Shown in pieces: positions 8,526-16,632 of a stretch of 64,000 nucleotides of DNA; within the stretch, counting starts at the first letter, position 1, and every line of letters starts with the position of its first letter. The translations under genes and the position numbers were made by a program. The notes under the pieces are model-generated. The model had not been told where the DNA came from, did not search any database, and worked only from the letters and a program-made list of their open reading frames with translations. Location of the stretch: positions 1 to 64,000 of the forward strand of contig NZ_CANLNE010000001.1 in NCBI RefSeq assembly GCF_947492555.1. Reading direction: 5' to 3'. Origin of the DNA: an uncultured Roseobacter sp. Its GTDB lineage: Bacteria > Pseudomonadota > Alphaproteobacteria > Rhodobacterales > Rhodobacteraceae.

Positions 8526-9527
8526 ATGACCATCAAAGTCGGTATTAACGGTTTCGGACGCATTGGCCGCTGTACGCTGGCCCATATCGCCACATCAGGC
8601 CGCAATGACATTGATGTCGTGGCCATCAACGCGACGGGGCCGCTGGAAACCTCTGCTCATCTGATCAAATACGATTCGGTCCATGGCCGCTTTCCCGGCA
8701 ACGTCGTCGTGGGTGCCAACTCGCTGGATCTCGGGCGCGGCCCGATCCGTATGATGTCGACCTACGACATGAACGAACTCGACTGGACCGGTGTCGATGT
8801 GGTGCTGGAATGCACCGGCAAGTTCAACGATGGAGACAAGGCCAAGACCCACATTCAGCAGGGCGCGAAGCGGGTGCTGATCTCTGCCCCGGCAAAGCGT
8901 GTGGACCGCACCATCGTTTATGGTGTGAACCATCGCGAGCTGTTGCCCTCGGATACCGTGATCTCCAACGGCTCCTGCACCACCAATTGCCTGGCGCCCA
9001 TGGCCAAAGTGCTGGATGAAGCCATCGGCATCGAACGCGGGATCATGACCACGATCCATTCCTACACCGGCGATCAGCCCACTCTGGACCGCCGCCATGA
9101 TGACCTCTACCGCGCCCGTGCCGCCGCGATGGCGATCATCCCGACCTCCACCGGGGCCGCAAAGGCGCTGGGGGAAGTGCTGCCCAATCTGGCAGGCAAA
9201 CTCGACGGGACTGCAATGCGGGTACCCACCCCCAATGTTTCCGCCGTGGATTTGACGTTCGAGGCGCCGCGTGATGTCACCGTCGAGGAAGTCAACGACG
9301 CCCTGCAGAACGCTGCAAACGGATCAATGTCGCGTGTGATGGGGTATGACGCGGAGGCCAAGGTCTCCATCGACTTCAACCACACCGAACAAAGCTGCAT
9401 CATCGCCCCGGAACAGACCAAGGTGGTCGGCGGGCGCACCGTGCGCGTTCTGGCCTGGTACGACAATGAATGGGCCTTCTCGGCACGCATGGCCGATGTG
9501 GCCGTCGACATGGGCCACCTGGGCTGA
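8526..9527 (+). CDS. gap: Glyceraldehyde-3-phosphate dehydrogenase, copy 1
   Basis: The protein has 333 residues. The NAD(P)-binding GINGFGRIGR starts at residue 6. The catalytic Cys is residue 151 in SNGSCTTNCLAP, and the His of TTIHSYT follows. The C-terminal WYDNEWAFSARM is also standard. At position 36, where NAD-specific enzymes carry Asp (IND), this copy has Ala (INA). That opens the possibility of NADP use, as in GapB-like enzymes; this is inference. GGAGAGG precedes the ATG at 8526, and I reject the five-codon extension. A second gap gene follows 317 bp downstream on the same strand. Confidence 0.95.
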   Translation: MTIKVGINGFGRIGRCTLAHIATSGRNDIDVVAINATGPLETSAHLIKYDSVHGRFPGNVVVGANSLDLGRGPIRMMSTYDMNELDWTGVDVVLECTGKFNDGDKAKTHIQQGAKRVLISAPAKRVDRTIVYGVNHRELLPSDTVISNGSCTTNCLAPMAKVLDEAIGIERGIMTTIHSYTGDQPTLDRRHDDLYRARAAAMAIIPTSTGAAKALGEVLPNLAGKLDGTAMRVPTPNVSAVDLTFEAPRDVTVEEVNDALQNAANGSMSRVMGYDAEAKVSIDFNHTEQSCIIAPEQTKVVGGRTVRVLAWYDNEWAFSARMADVAVDMGHLG

Positions 9528-9604
9528 TCTGTCCCGGCTTGCGGGGCTGAAAGGAGACTGTCATACCCGGATCGTTGAAAGGGTACCGCAGTGGCGGGCC
9601 CCTG

Positions 9605-9625
9605 GGATGCCCCGCTTGGGCATCC
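9605..9625 (+). other. Intercistronic hairpin between gap copy 1 and the small membrane ORF
   Basis: GGATGCCC (9605-9612) pairs perfectly with GGGCATCC (9618-9625) around a 5-nt loop. No T-run follows, so it may stabilise or partially terminate the gap transcript rather than end it. It ends 20 bp before the small ORF start. Confidence 0.55.
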
Positions 9626-9644
9626 TGTCCGGGAAAGGCACGTT

Positions 9645-9788
9645 ATGACCAATCGCATCGCTCTCGCCCTGGGGGCAATCATCCTGCTTCTGGTGTTGGT
9701 CGATGTCCTGCTTTTCGGCACGGACCATCTTGTGTTTCTTGGCAAAAAGCTCTTTGAGTTGATCGAATGGCTCTCCTTCTGGAGATAA
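9645..9788 (+). CDS. 47-residue single-span membrane protein between the two gap genes
   Basis: The protein starts MTNRIALALGAIILLLVLVD and ends EWLSFWR. A single hydrophobic helix spans residues 5-25, followed by an amphipathic segment (GKKLFELIEW). AAAGG lies 9 nt before the ATG. It sits between the two GAPDH genes, 117 bp after the first and 55 bp before the second, all on one strand and with a hairpin on each side. Nothing in the sequence shows its function. The clear start signal, compact hydrophobic helix and placement make a real small protein likely. Confidence 0.7.
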   Translation: MTNRIALALGAIILLLVLVDVLLFGTDHLVFLGKKLFELIEWLSFWR

Positions 9789-9797
9789 GACAGACGG

Positions 9798-9820
9798 GCG
9801 TCCGCCGGGCCGACGGACGC
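9798..9820 (+). other. Intercistronic hairpin between the small membrane ORF and gap copy 2
   Basis: GCGTCCG (9798-9804) pairs with CGGACGC (9814-9820) around a 9-nt loop, 9 bp after the stop of the 47-residue ORF and 23 bp before the second gap start. There is no T-run. Confidence 0.5.
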
Positions 9821-9843
9821 TATGCAAAGTGGAACTTCAGGCT

Positions 9844-10845
9844 ATGACACTCAGATTGGGCATCAATGGGTTTGGCCGTATTGGACGGACAGTCCTGCGC
9901 GCGCTGCACGAAAACGGACGCAGCGACATGCAGGTGGTGGCGATCAACGATCCGGCACCGGCGGCAACACTCGCCCATCTTTTCGAGTTTGATTCCACCC
10001 ACGGCCCCTACCCCGGCCCCCTGACTTATTCGGATGCCGGGCTGGACCTCGGCGCGGGCACGATCCGCATGACGTCCGTGCAGGAGCCAACTGCGATCAC
10101 CTGGCCCGACGTCGATATCGTGCTGGAGTGTAGTGGACGGTTCACCACCCCCTTGCGTGCACGTGAACATCTGTCCCGGGGCGCACGCCGCGTGTTACTG
10201 TCAGCACCGGCCAAGGGTGCGGCCAAGACGGTCATCGAAGGCATCAACGCCGAGACCATCACGGCAGAGGACCTGCTGATCTCCAACGGGTCCTGTACCA
10301 CCAACTGCCTGGCTCCCATGGCCAAGGTCCTGCAGGACAGCTTTACCATCCGGCGCGGGATGATGACGACCGTGCATTGCTACACCAGCAACCAAAGCCT
10401 GCACGACGCGCCGCACGATGATCTCTACCGCGCCCGTGGGGCAGCGGTGTCGATGATCCCGACGACCACTGGGGCAGCACAGACCCTGGGCGAGGTGCTG
10501 CCCGATCTGGCCGGGCGTATCACTGGTCAGGCGATCCGCGTGCCTGTCCCAAATGTGTCCTGTATCGATCTCTCGGTCGAGGTCGCCACGGCGACGGATG
10601 TCGATGCGGTGAACGCGGCCTTCCGCGCGGCGGCAGACGGGCCGATGCGCGGGGTGCTGTCCACAACCACACGCAAACTGGTATCGTCCGATTTCAAGAG
10701 AAACCCGCACAGCACGATTGTCGCCGAAGACCAGACCCGCGTGCAGGATGGCACATGGGTGCGGGTGCTGGCCTGGTACGACAATGAATGGGGCTTTTCC
10801 AACCGCATGCTGGACGTGGCCGCACGGATGGGCGCGCTGCTCTAG
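9844..10845 (+). CDS. gap: Glyceraldehyde-3-phosphate dehydrogenase, copy 2
   Basis: The protein has 333 residues. It has GINGFGRIGR at residue 6, the catalytic Cys in SNGSCTTNCLAP, TTVHCYT, and the C-terminal WYDNEWGFSNRM. Unlike copy 1 it has Asp at position 36 (IND), the residue that normally selects NAD over NADP. The sequence is clearly diverged from copy 1, so this is an old paralogue rather than a recent duplication. The ATG at 9844 is chosen by homology. The alternative GTG at 9829 is in frame but has no better ribosome binding site. Its last four bases overlap the end of convergent coaD. Confidence 0.94.
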   Translation: MTLRLGINGFGRIGRTVLRALHENGRSDMQVVAINDPAPAATLAHLFEFDSTHGPYPGPLTYSDAGLDLGAGTIRMTSVQEPTAITWPDVDIVLECSGRFTTPLRAREHLSRGARRVLLSAPAKGAAKTVIEGINAETITAEDLLISNGSCTTNCLAPMAKVLQDSFTIRRGMMTTVHCYTSNQSLHDAPHDDLYRARGAAVSMIPTTTGAAQTLGEVLPDLAGRITGQAIRVPVPNVSCIDLSVEVATATDVDAVNAAFRAAADGPMRGVLSTTTRKLVSSDFKRNPHSTIVAEDQTRVQDGTWVRVLAWYDNEWGFSNRMLDVAARMGALL

Positions 10846-11339
10846 GTCTTGCCCAGCTGCGCCATCAGCGCCGTTTTGACCCGCGGGGTCACGAATTTGC
10901 TGATGTCCCCGTCCAGACGGGCGATTTCCTTGACCAGCTTGCTGGCAATCGCCTGATGCTGTGCTTCCGCCATCAGAAAGACGGTCTCGATGGTGTCATC
11001 CAGCTGCCGGTTCATGCCAACCATCTGATATTCATACTCGAAATCCGCCACGGCGCGCAGGCCGCGCACGATGACCTGGGCCCCCACATCGCGGGCGCAG
11101 TCGATCAGCAGGTTTTCGAACGGATGCACGCGGATTTCGATGCCGGTTTGTTTCGCAAGCTCGGCGCATTCGGCCTCGATCATGGCAACACGCTCTTCGA
11201 GGTCAAAGAGCGGCCCCTTGTCACGATTGATCGCAACCCCCACCACAAGCCTGTCGAGCAGAACCGCCGCACGTCGGATGATGTCGATATGACCCAGCGT
11301 GATCGGATCGAAGGTGCCGGGATAGAGGCCAACGCGCAT
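10842..11339 (-). CDS. coaD: Pantetheine-phosphate adenylyltransferase
   Basis: The protein has 165 residues. The nucleotidyltransferase signature GTFDPITLGHIDII is at the N-terminus, and VRGLRAVADFEYEYQM lies near residue 90, both diagnostic for CoaD. It catalyses the penultimate step of coenzyme A synthesis, adenylating 4'-phosphopantetheine with ATP. AGGAG lies 8 nt before the ATG. The 3' end overlaps the end of gap copy 2 by four bases, so the two transcripts converge tail to tail with no room for a terminator between them. Confidence 0.96.
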   Translation of the reverse strand: MRVGLYPGTFDPITLGHIDIIRRAAVLLDRLVVGVAINRDKGPLFDLEERVAMIEAECAELAKQTGIEIRVHPFENLLIDCARDVGAQVIVRGLRAVADFEYEYQMVGMNRQLDDTIETVFLMAEAQHQAIASKLVKEIARLDGDISKFVTPRVKTALMAQLGKT

Positions 11340-11437
11340 GTGGGCTCTCCTGTCGTGAGAATTCGTGCCACACGACCATTTAAGCCATGGGATTGCAAGT
11401 CCTTAACGCGGAAACCGCCAGAGAGATCGGACCGGGG

Positions 11438-11872
11438 TCAATGCCCCATGATCATGCCTTCCAGCGCATTTTTCTCCATCGCCAGTTCCATCAGCTTGGC
11501 CTTGACCACGTCGCCCAGCGAAATCAACCCGACCAGCGTGCCCTTGTCCAGCACAGGCATATGGCGGAATCGCCCATCGGTCATTTTTTGCAGAACCGCA
11601 TCCGCCGCGTCATCGCTGCCGCAGGTCACCAGCTTGGTTGTCATGATGGACTCCACCGGGTGCGTCAGGCACCCCGCCCCGCGCGCCCCGATCTCCCGCA
11701 CGATGTCGCGTTCAGACAGGATGCCATCCGCGCTCTTGCCGTCGCGAGAGACCACAACCGTACCGATGCGTTTGTCGGACAGGATTTTCGCGGCCTCAGA
11801 GACCAATGTGGTCGGAGACACCGTAATAATGTCATGTAAAGCTTTGGTTTTCAGGATCTGTGACACCAACAT
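11438..11872 (-). CDS. CBS-domain pair protein
   Basis: Starting at MLVSQILKTKAL (AAGGAG upstream) gives 144 residues consisting of two CBS motifs and little else. The first motif contains VSEAAKILSDKRIGTVVVSRDGKSADGI, the second ADAVLQKMTDGRFRHMPVLDKGTLVGLISLGDVVK. Stand-alone CBS pairs bind adenine nucleotides and act as energy or redox sensors of partner proteins. No partner is encoded beside it. The open frame reaches 11914 but the longer N-terminus has no homology or ribosome binding site. Confidence 0.88.
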   Translation of the reverse strand: MLVSQILKTKALHDIITVSPTTLVSEAAKILSDKRIGTVVVSRDGKSADGILSERDIVREIGARGAGCLTHPVESIMTTKLVTCGSDDAADAVLQKMTDGRFRHMPVLDKGTLVGLISLGDVVKAKLMELAMEKNALEGMIMGH

Positions 11873-11931
11873 GCGAAAGCTCCTTGAGACGTGTTTCACC
11901 CCCTCCAGCGTCACCTCAAAGTGGCATCAAG

Positions 11932-12828
11932 TCAAGCCAGCGCTTCGAGTCGTGCAACTTCCGCGCGCAAACCTGCAGTGAGCGCCTGCGCAAAGCGGCT
12001 CAACCGCAGGTTACGCTGATCATCGGCGTGGCGGATCAGGTAAAACGCCCGCGTCAGGCTGATCTGATCGGTGAGGATGCGGCGCACGCCGGGCATGGCC
12101 GGCACGGAGAAATCATGGGCAACGCCAATGCCCCCGCCCTGCCGGATCCAGTTGATCTGGACCGAGACCGAATTCGAGGCCAGCGGCACGCGGGTAATCC
12201 CCAGATCGCTGAGGTAGTCCAGCTCGCGGTCAAAGATCATGTCGGGGATGTAGCCGACAAGACGGTGGTGGCGCAGATCTTCGCGGCCTTTAATCGGCGG
12301 GCTGTCTGCCAGATAGTGCTCCGAGGCCGCCAGATGCAGGTGATAATCCGTGATCTTCTGCACCACCAGACGGCCCGCCGTGGGTGCGCTGACGCCAATG
12401 GCCATATCCGCCTCCCGCCGCGACAGGTTGAAGACACGCGGCAGGGCCACGATCTGGATGTCGAGGTCCGGGTTCTCATCGGCGATTGCGGCACAGACCT
12501 GCGGCAGCAGGTAGTTCGCGGCGCCATCCGGCGCACCGATGCGGATCTGGCCGCTGAGCCTGTCGGACACATCCGGCAATTCCGCCACAGCATTGCGCAT
12601 CGCCCGCTCTGCCGTTTCCGCCCGCGTCAGAAGGGACATCCCCGCCTCGGTCAGCGTGTAGCCCTGTGGCGACTTCACAAAAAGCCGGGCTTGCAGGGCG
12701 TCCTCCAACCGCTGCATCCGCCGCCCCACAGTCGCGGGATCAAGCCGCAGGACCTTGCCCGCGCCAGAGAGCGATTCCTCGCGCGCGACGGCCAGAAATA
12801 GCCGTAGATCATCCCAGTTTGTCTGCAC
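11932..12828 (-). CDS. LysR-type transcriptional regulator next to mmsA
   Basis: The protein has 298 residues. A winged HTH occupies residues 1-62 (DDLRLFLAVAREESLSGAGK, then RLDPATVGRRMQRLEDALQARLF), and the rest is a periplasmic-binding-protein-like effector domain. It is divergent from mmsA with 168 bp between the start codons, a layout typical of LysR genes controlling their neighbour. A palindrome with 9-bp arms at 12862-12887 lies in that gap. It may respond to a valine or propionate-pathway metabolite, but this is inference from position. Confidence 0.88.
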   Translation of the reverse strand: MQTNWDDLRLFLAVAREESLSGAGKVLRLDPATVGRRMQRLEDALQARLFVKSPQGYTLTEAGMSLLTRAETAERAMRNAVAELPDVSDRLSGQIRIGAPDGAANYLLPQVCAAIADENPDLDIQIVALPRVFNLSRREADMAIGVSAPTAGRLVVQKITDYHLHLAASEHYLADSPPIKGREDLRHHRLVGYIPDMIFDRELDYLSDLGITRVPLASNSVSVQINWIRQGGGIGVAHDFSVPAMPGVRRILTDQISLTRAFYLIRHADDQRNLRLSRFAQALTAGLRAEVARLEALA

Positions 12829-12861
12829 CCGCCCGCCTTTTCAACGCCCACATTTCTTGAT

Positions 12862-12887
12862 GTTGTTTTGCAAAATTACAAAACAAC
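12862..12887. promoter_or_regulatory. Palindromic candidate operator in the lysR-mmsA intergenic region
   Basis: GTTGTTTTG (12862-12870) is repeated in inverted form as CAAAACAAC (12879-12887) around 8 nt. A second palindrome TTTTGCAAAA overlaps at 12867-12876. It sits 34 bp upstream of the LysR start and 110 bp upstream of mmsA. It may bind the LysR protein, or, because of the TTTGCAAA core, a ScfR/RamB-type short-chain acyl-CoA regulator. The regulator identity is not shown by the sequence. Confidence 0.5.
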
Positions 12888-12996
12888 TTTGCCATCTTGC
12901 CTCTTTCACCCTTGTTTTTGCAAGACTATGGTTCTGGCAATCTCACAGCCGCTGGCACATGCTGCCGGACGTCGGACCAACCCTGCGGAGGATACC

Positions 12997-14496
12997 ATGC
13001 AAGAACTCACCCACTATCTGAACGGCGCATATGTAAAAGGCACCTCCGGGCGCTTTGCCGATGTGATGAACCCGGCCACGGGCGAGGTTCAGGCCAAATG
13101 CCCGCTGGCCTCCAAGGCGGAAGTGGAAAAGGCCGTGGCGTTTGCAGCCGCTGCGCAACCCGCCTGGGCGGCGGTGAACCCGCAGCGTCGCGCCCGCGTG
13201 CTGATGAAATTCGTCGACCTGCTGAATCGCGACATGGACAAGCTGGCCGAAGCGCTGAGCCGTGAGCACGGCAAAACCCTGCCCGATGCGGCGGGCGACG
13301 TGCAGCGGGGTCTGGAAGTCGTGGAGTACTGCATCGGTGCGCCGCAATTGCTGAAAGGCGAATACACCGACAGCGCCGGTCCGGGCATCGACATGTATTC
13401 CATGCGTCAGGCGCTGGGTGTCACGGCGGGTATTACGCCCTTCAACTTCCCCGCGATGATCCCGATGTGGATGTTCGCGCCTGCCATCGCCTGTGGCAAC
13501 GCCTTCATCCTGAAACCCTCCGAACGCGATCCCTCCGTGCCCCTGATGCTGGCCGAACTGATGGAAGAAGCGGGCCTGCCCAAGGGCATCCTGCAGGTGG
13601 TGAACGGCGACAAGGAGGCGGTGGACGCCATTCTCTATGACCAGACGATCCAATCCATCGGTTTTGTCGGCTCCACCCCGATTGCCGAATACATCTACGG
13701 CACCGGCTGCGCACAGGGCAAACGCGTGCAGTGCTTCGGCGGCGCCAAGAACCACATGATTGTCATGCCCGATGCGGATATGGATCAGGCGGCGGATGCA
13801 CTGGTCGGTGCGGGCTATGGTGCGGCGGGCGAACGCTGTATGGCCATCTCGGTTGCTGTCCCGGTGGGCGATGAAACCGCCGACCGTCTGATCGAAAAGC
13901 TCGTCCCGCGCATCGAAAAGCTGAAAGTCGGCCCCTACACCGGCGGCACGGATGTGGATTACGGCCCTGTCGTGACCGCTGCCGCCAAGGCCAATATCGA
14001 ACGTCTGGTGCAGACCGGCATCGATCAGGGTGCCAAGCTGGTGGTCGACGGGCGCGATTTCAGCCTGCAAGGCTACGAGGAAGGTTTTTTCGTCGGCCCG
14101 CATCTTTTCGACAATGTCACCAAGGACATGGACATCTACAAGACCGAGATTTTCGGGCCGGTGCTCTCCACCGTGCGGGCGCAAAGCTACGAAGAGGCGC
14201 TGGGGCTGGCGATGGACCACGAATACGGCAACGGCACCGCGATCTTCACCCGGGATGGCGACGCCGCGCGCGATTTTGCCAACCGGGTGAATGTGGGCAT
14301 GATCGGGGTGAACGTGCCGATCCCAGTGCCGCTGGCCTACCACACCTTTGGCGGCTGGAAGAAGTCCGTGTTCGGTGATCTGAACCAGCACGGGCCGGAT
14401 GCCTTCAAGTTCTACACACGCACGAAAACGATCACTTCGCGCTGGCCGTCGGGCATCAAGGAAGGCGGCGAGTTCAACTTCAAGCCGATGGAATGA
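12997..14496 (+). CDS. mmsA: Methylmalonate-semialdehyde dehydrogenase (CoA-acylating)
   Basis: The protein has 499 residues of the aldehyde dehydrogenase superfamily. The catalytic Cys is in GAAGERCMAISVAVPVG. Pieces typical of the MmsA branch are QALGVTAGITPFNFPAMIPMW, FVGSTPIAEYIY and GGAKNHMIVMPDADM. It converts methylmalonate semialdehyde to propionyl-CoA, the last specific step of valine (and thymine) breakdown. GCGGAGG lies just before the ATG at 12997; a long upstream frame extension to 12868 covers the operator region and is rejected. The next genes on the strand provide two earlier valine-pathway steps, so this is a catabolic unit. Confidence 0.95.
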   Translation: MQELTHYLNGAYVKGTSGRFADVMNPATGEVQAKCPLASKAEVEKAVAFAAAAQPAWAAVNPQRRARVLMKFVDLLNRDMDKLAEALSREHGKTLPDAAGDVQRGLEVVEYCIGAPQLLKGEYTDSAGPGIDMYSMRQALGVTAGITPFNFPAMIPMWMFAPAIACGNAFILKPSERDPSVPLMLAELMEEAGLPKGILQVVNGDKEAVDAILYDQTIQSIGFVGSTPIAEYIYGTGCAQGKRVQCFGGAKNHMIVMPDADMDQAADALVGAGYGAAGERCMAISVAVPVGDETADRLIEKLVPRIEKLKVGPYTGGTDVDYGPVVTAAAKANIERLVQTGIDQGAKLVVDGRDFSLQGYEEGFFVGPHLFDNVTKDMDIYKTEIFGPVLSTVRAQSYEEALGLAMDHEYGNGTAIFTRDGDAARDFANRVNVGMIGVNVPIPVPLAYHTFGGWKKSVFGDLNQHGPDAFKFYTRTKTITSRWPSGIKEGGEFNFKPME

Positions 14497-14503
14497 GCAC
14501 CGC

Positions 14504-14526
14504 AGGGCGGCGCGACCCGCCGCCCT
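14504..14526 (+). terminator. Hairpin after mmsA, possible terminator
   Basis: AGGGCGGCG (14504-14512) pairs perfectly with CGCCGCCCT (14518-14526) around CGACC, 8 bp after the mmsA stop. No U-run follows, so it may only reduce read-through into the downstream fusion gene. Confidence 0.45.
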
Positions 14527-14640
14527 CGCCCCATCCGGCACGGCCGATAAACACTCTCAGGCACCCCAGCCTCGCGGCGCCTTGAAAAGCAGCATGGGCC
14601 AAGCGATACATCCCATCAAACGACGCGTGGGTGGAGATAA

Positions 14641-16566
14641 ATGACCGACATTCGCATTCGAACAACGGGCACCACCGGGCGCATCACATTGGCCCGGCCC
14701 AAGGCGCTGAATGCCATGACCTATCAGATGTGTCTGGCGATCGAAGAGGCGTTGGACAGCTGGCGCGACAAGGCCGAGGTGACGCAGGTCGTCATCGACG
14801 CCGAGGGGGACAGGGCCTTTTGCGCCGGGGGCGATATTGCCGAACTGTATGACACCGGCACACGTGGAGATTTCGCCTATGGCCAGACCTTTTGGGCAGA
14901 TGAGTACCGCCTGAACGCCAAGATTTTTGAATACCCCAAACCCGTTATCTCCTTTCTGCAGGGATTTACCATGGGTGGCGGCGTTGGCATCGGTTGCCAC
15001 GGATCGCACCGCATCGTCGGGCAGTCGAGCCAGATTGCCATGCCGGAATGCGGGATCGGTCTGGTCCCCGACGTGGGTGGCACCCTGATGCTGGCGCTGG
15101 CGCCGGGGCGGCTGGGGGAGTACCTCGGCACCACCGCGACGCGGATGTCGGCGGCGGATGCGATCCTCGCTGGCTTTGCCGATCTCTATGTCCCGGAAGA
15201 ACGCTGGCCGGACCTGATCGACCGGCTGGAACAGGGCGCAGGCCCGGATATCCTTGCCAACGCCGCGCAGGAAGCCCCGGCCGGTACCCTCGCAGACCTT
15301 CAGGAGGAGATCGACCGTCACTTCGGCGGCGAAACCCTTGCCGATATCCTTGCCAATCTGCGCCACGACGATAGTGATTTCACCCGCGACACCCTGAAAA
15401 AGATGCAACGCAACAGCCCGCTCTCCATGGCGAGCACGGTGGAGATCCTTCACCGTCTGCGCGGCCCGTCGATCACCATCGCAAAGGCGCTGGAGCTGGA
15501 GTACCGTTTTACCTTCCGCGCGATGGAACACGGCGACTTCCTCGAAGGCATTCGCGCTGCGATCATCGACAAGGACCGCACACCGAAATGGCAATTCGCG
15601 GATCAGAAGGTGCCTGCGGCAGCGGTGAGCAAGATGCTGATGCCACTGGGGAAAAACACGTTGAAATTGGAGGGGAAACAGATGGACGCGCTAAAGATAG
15701 GCTTTATCGGCTTGGGCAATATGGGGGCGCCGATGGCGGCCAATCTGGCCAGGGCGGGATGCACAGTGACCGGTTTCGACACGGCGGTCAGCGCGGCGGA
15801 GGGCGTGACCATGGCCGCCTCTGCCGCCGAGGCCGTGCGCGATGCGGACGTGGTGATCACGATGCTGCCAAATGGCGACATCCTGCGCCGGGTCGCCGCC
15901 GACGTCCTGCCCGCCATGCAACAGGGCGCCTTGCTACTCGATTGCTCCACCGTGGATGTGGAAAGCGCGCGCGCCGTGGCAGAGCAGGCAGGGGGTAGTG
16001 GTCAGTTGTTTGTGGACGCGCCCGTCTCCGGCGGGATCGGCGGCGCGGCGGGCGGCACGCTGACCTTCATGGCGGGCGGTACGGAACAGGCTTTTGCCAA
16101 GGCCCAGCCGCTCTTTGACATCATGGGGCAGAAGGCGGTGCATTGCGGGGACGCCGGGGCCGGACAGGCCGCGAAGATCTGCAACAACATGATCCTCGGT
16201 GCCACGATGATCGCCACCTGCGAAGCCTTTGCCCTGGCCGACAAACTCGGGCTTGACCGGCAGAAAATGTTCGATGTGGTCAGCACATCCTCCGGCTACA
16301 GCTGGAGCATGAATGCCTACTGCCCTGCGCCCGGCGTTGGGCCCGCCAGCCCGGCCGACAATGATTATACGCCCGGCTTTGCCGCCGAACTGATGGTGAA
16401 GGATCTGGGACTGTCACAACAGGCCGCAGAAGCCGTGGACGCGGACACCCCGATGGGGGCGCTGGCCCACAGGCTCTATCGGCAGTTCGTGCAGGATGAA
16501 GATGGGTTGGGCAAGGATTTCTCGGCGATGTTGCCGCGCTTTTCCGAACGCGGCAGGTCCGGCTAG
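14641..16566 (+). CDS. Fused 3-hydroxyisobutyryl-CoA hydrolase / 3-hydroxyisobutyrate dehydrogenase
   Basis: One uninterrupted frame of 641 residues joins two valine-pathway enzymes. Residues 1-347 form a HIBCH-type enoyl-CoA hydratase family hydrolase (AFCAGGDIAEL, GFTMGGGVGIGCHG, AMPECGIGLVPDVGG) that releases 3-hydroxyisobutyrate. Residues 348-641 form a complete 294-residue 3-hydroxyisobutyrate dehydrogenase (mmsB type: GFIGLGNMGAPMAANL, DAPVSGG, AKICNNM with the catalytic Lys). The hydrolase part ends in the usual MPLGKNTLKLEG and runs through GKQ into the dehydrogenase Met. A strong internal GGAGGGG sits 6 nt before that Met, so the dehydrogenase may also be made separately. These are normally separate genes; the fusion either arose by loss of a stop codon or reflects a sequence error. 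MmsA uses the product. Confidence 0.88.
   Translation: MTDIRIRTTGTTGRITLARPKALNAMTYQMCLAIEEALDSWRDKAEVTQVVIDAEGDRAFCAGGDIAELYDTGTRGDFAYGQTFWADEYRLNAKIFEYPKPVISFLQGFTMGGGVGIGCHGSHRIVGQSSQIAMPECGIGLVPDVGGTLMLALAPGRLGEYLGTTATRMSAADAILAGFADLYVPEERWPDLIDRLEQGAGPDILANAAQEAPAGTLADLQEEIDRHFGGETLADILANLRHDDSDFTRDTLKKMQRNSPLSMASTVEILHRLRGPSITIAKALELEYRFTFRAMEHGDFLEGIRAAIIDKDRTPKWQFADQKVPAAAVSKMLMPLGKNTLKLEGKQMDALKIGFIGLGNMGAPMAANLARAGCTVTGFDTAVSAAEGVTMAASAAEAVRDADVVITMLPNGDILRRVAADVLPAMQQGALLLDCSTVDVESARAVAEQAGGSGQLFVDAPVSGGIGGAAGGTLTFMAGGTEQAFAKAQPLFDIMGQKAVHCGDAGAGQAAKICNNMILGATMIATCEAFALADKLGLDRQKMFDVVSTSSGYSWSMNAYCPAPGVGPASPADNDYTPGFAAELMVKDLGLSQQAAEAVDADTPMGALAHRLYRQFVQDEDGLGKDFSAMLPRFSERGRSG
15669..15675 (+). 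promoter_or_regulatory. Internal ribosome binding site for the mmsB-like dehydrogenase half
   Basis: GGAGGGG is followed by 6 nt (AAACAG) and an in-frame ATG at 15682, which opens the complete dehydrogenase domain. This is among the best Shine-Dalgarno matches in the window. It supports independent translation of the second half or a recent origin of the fusion from two coupled genes. Confidence 0.7.
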
Positions 16567-16632
16567 GTCGCAAACAGACCATCGCGGCGGTGATCCCGGG
16601 TTAGGGTGATGCAAAGCCGCAAAGGACAGCCG

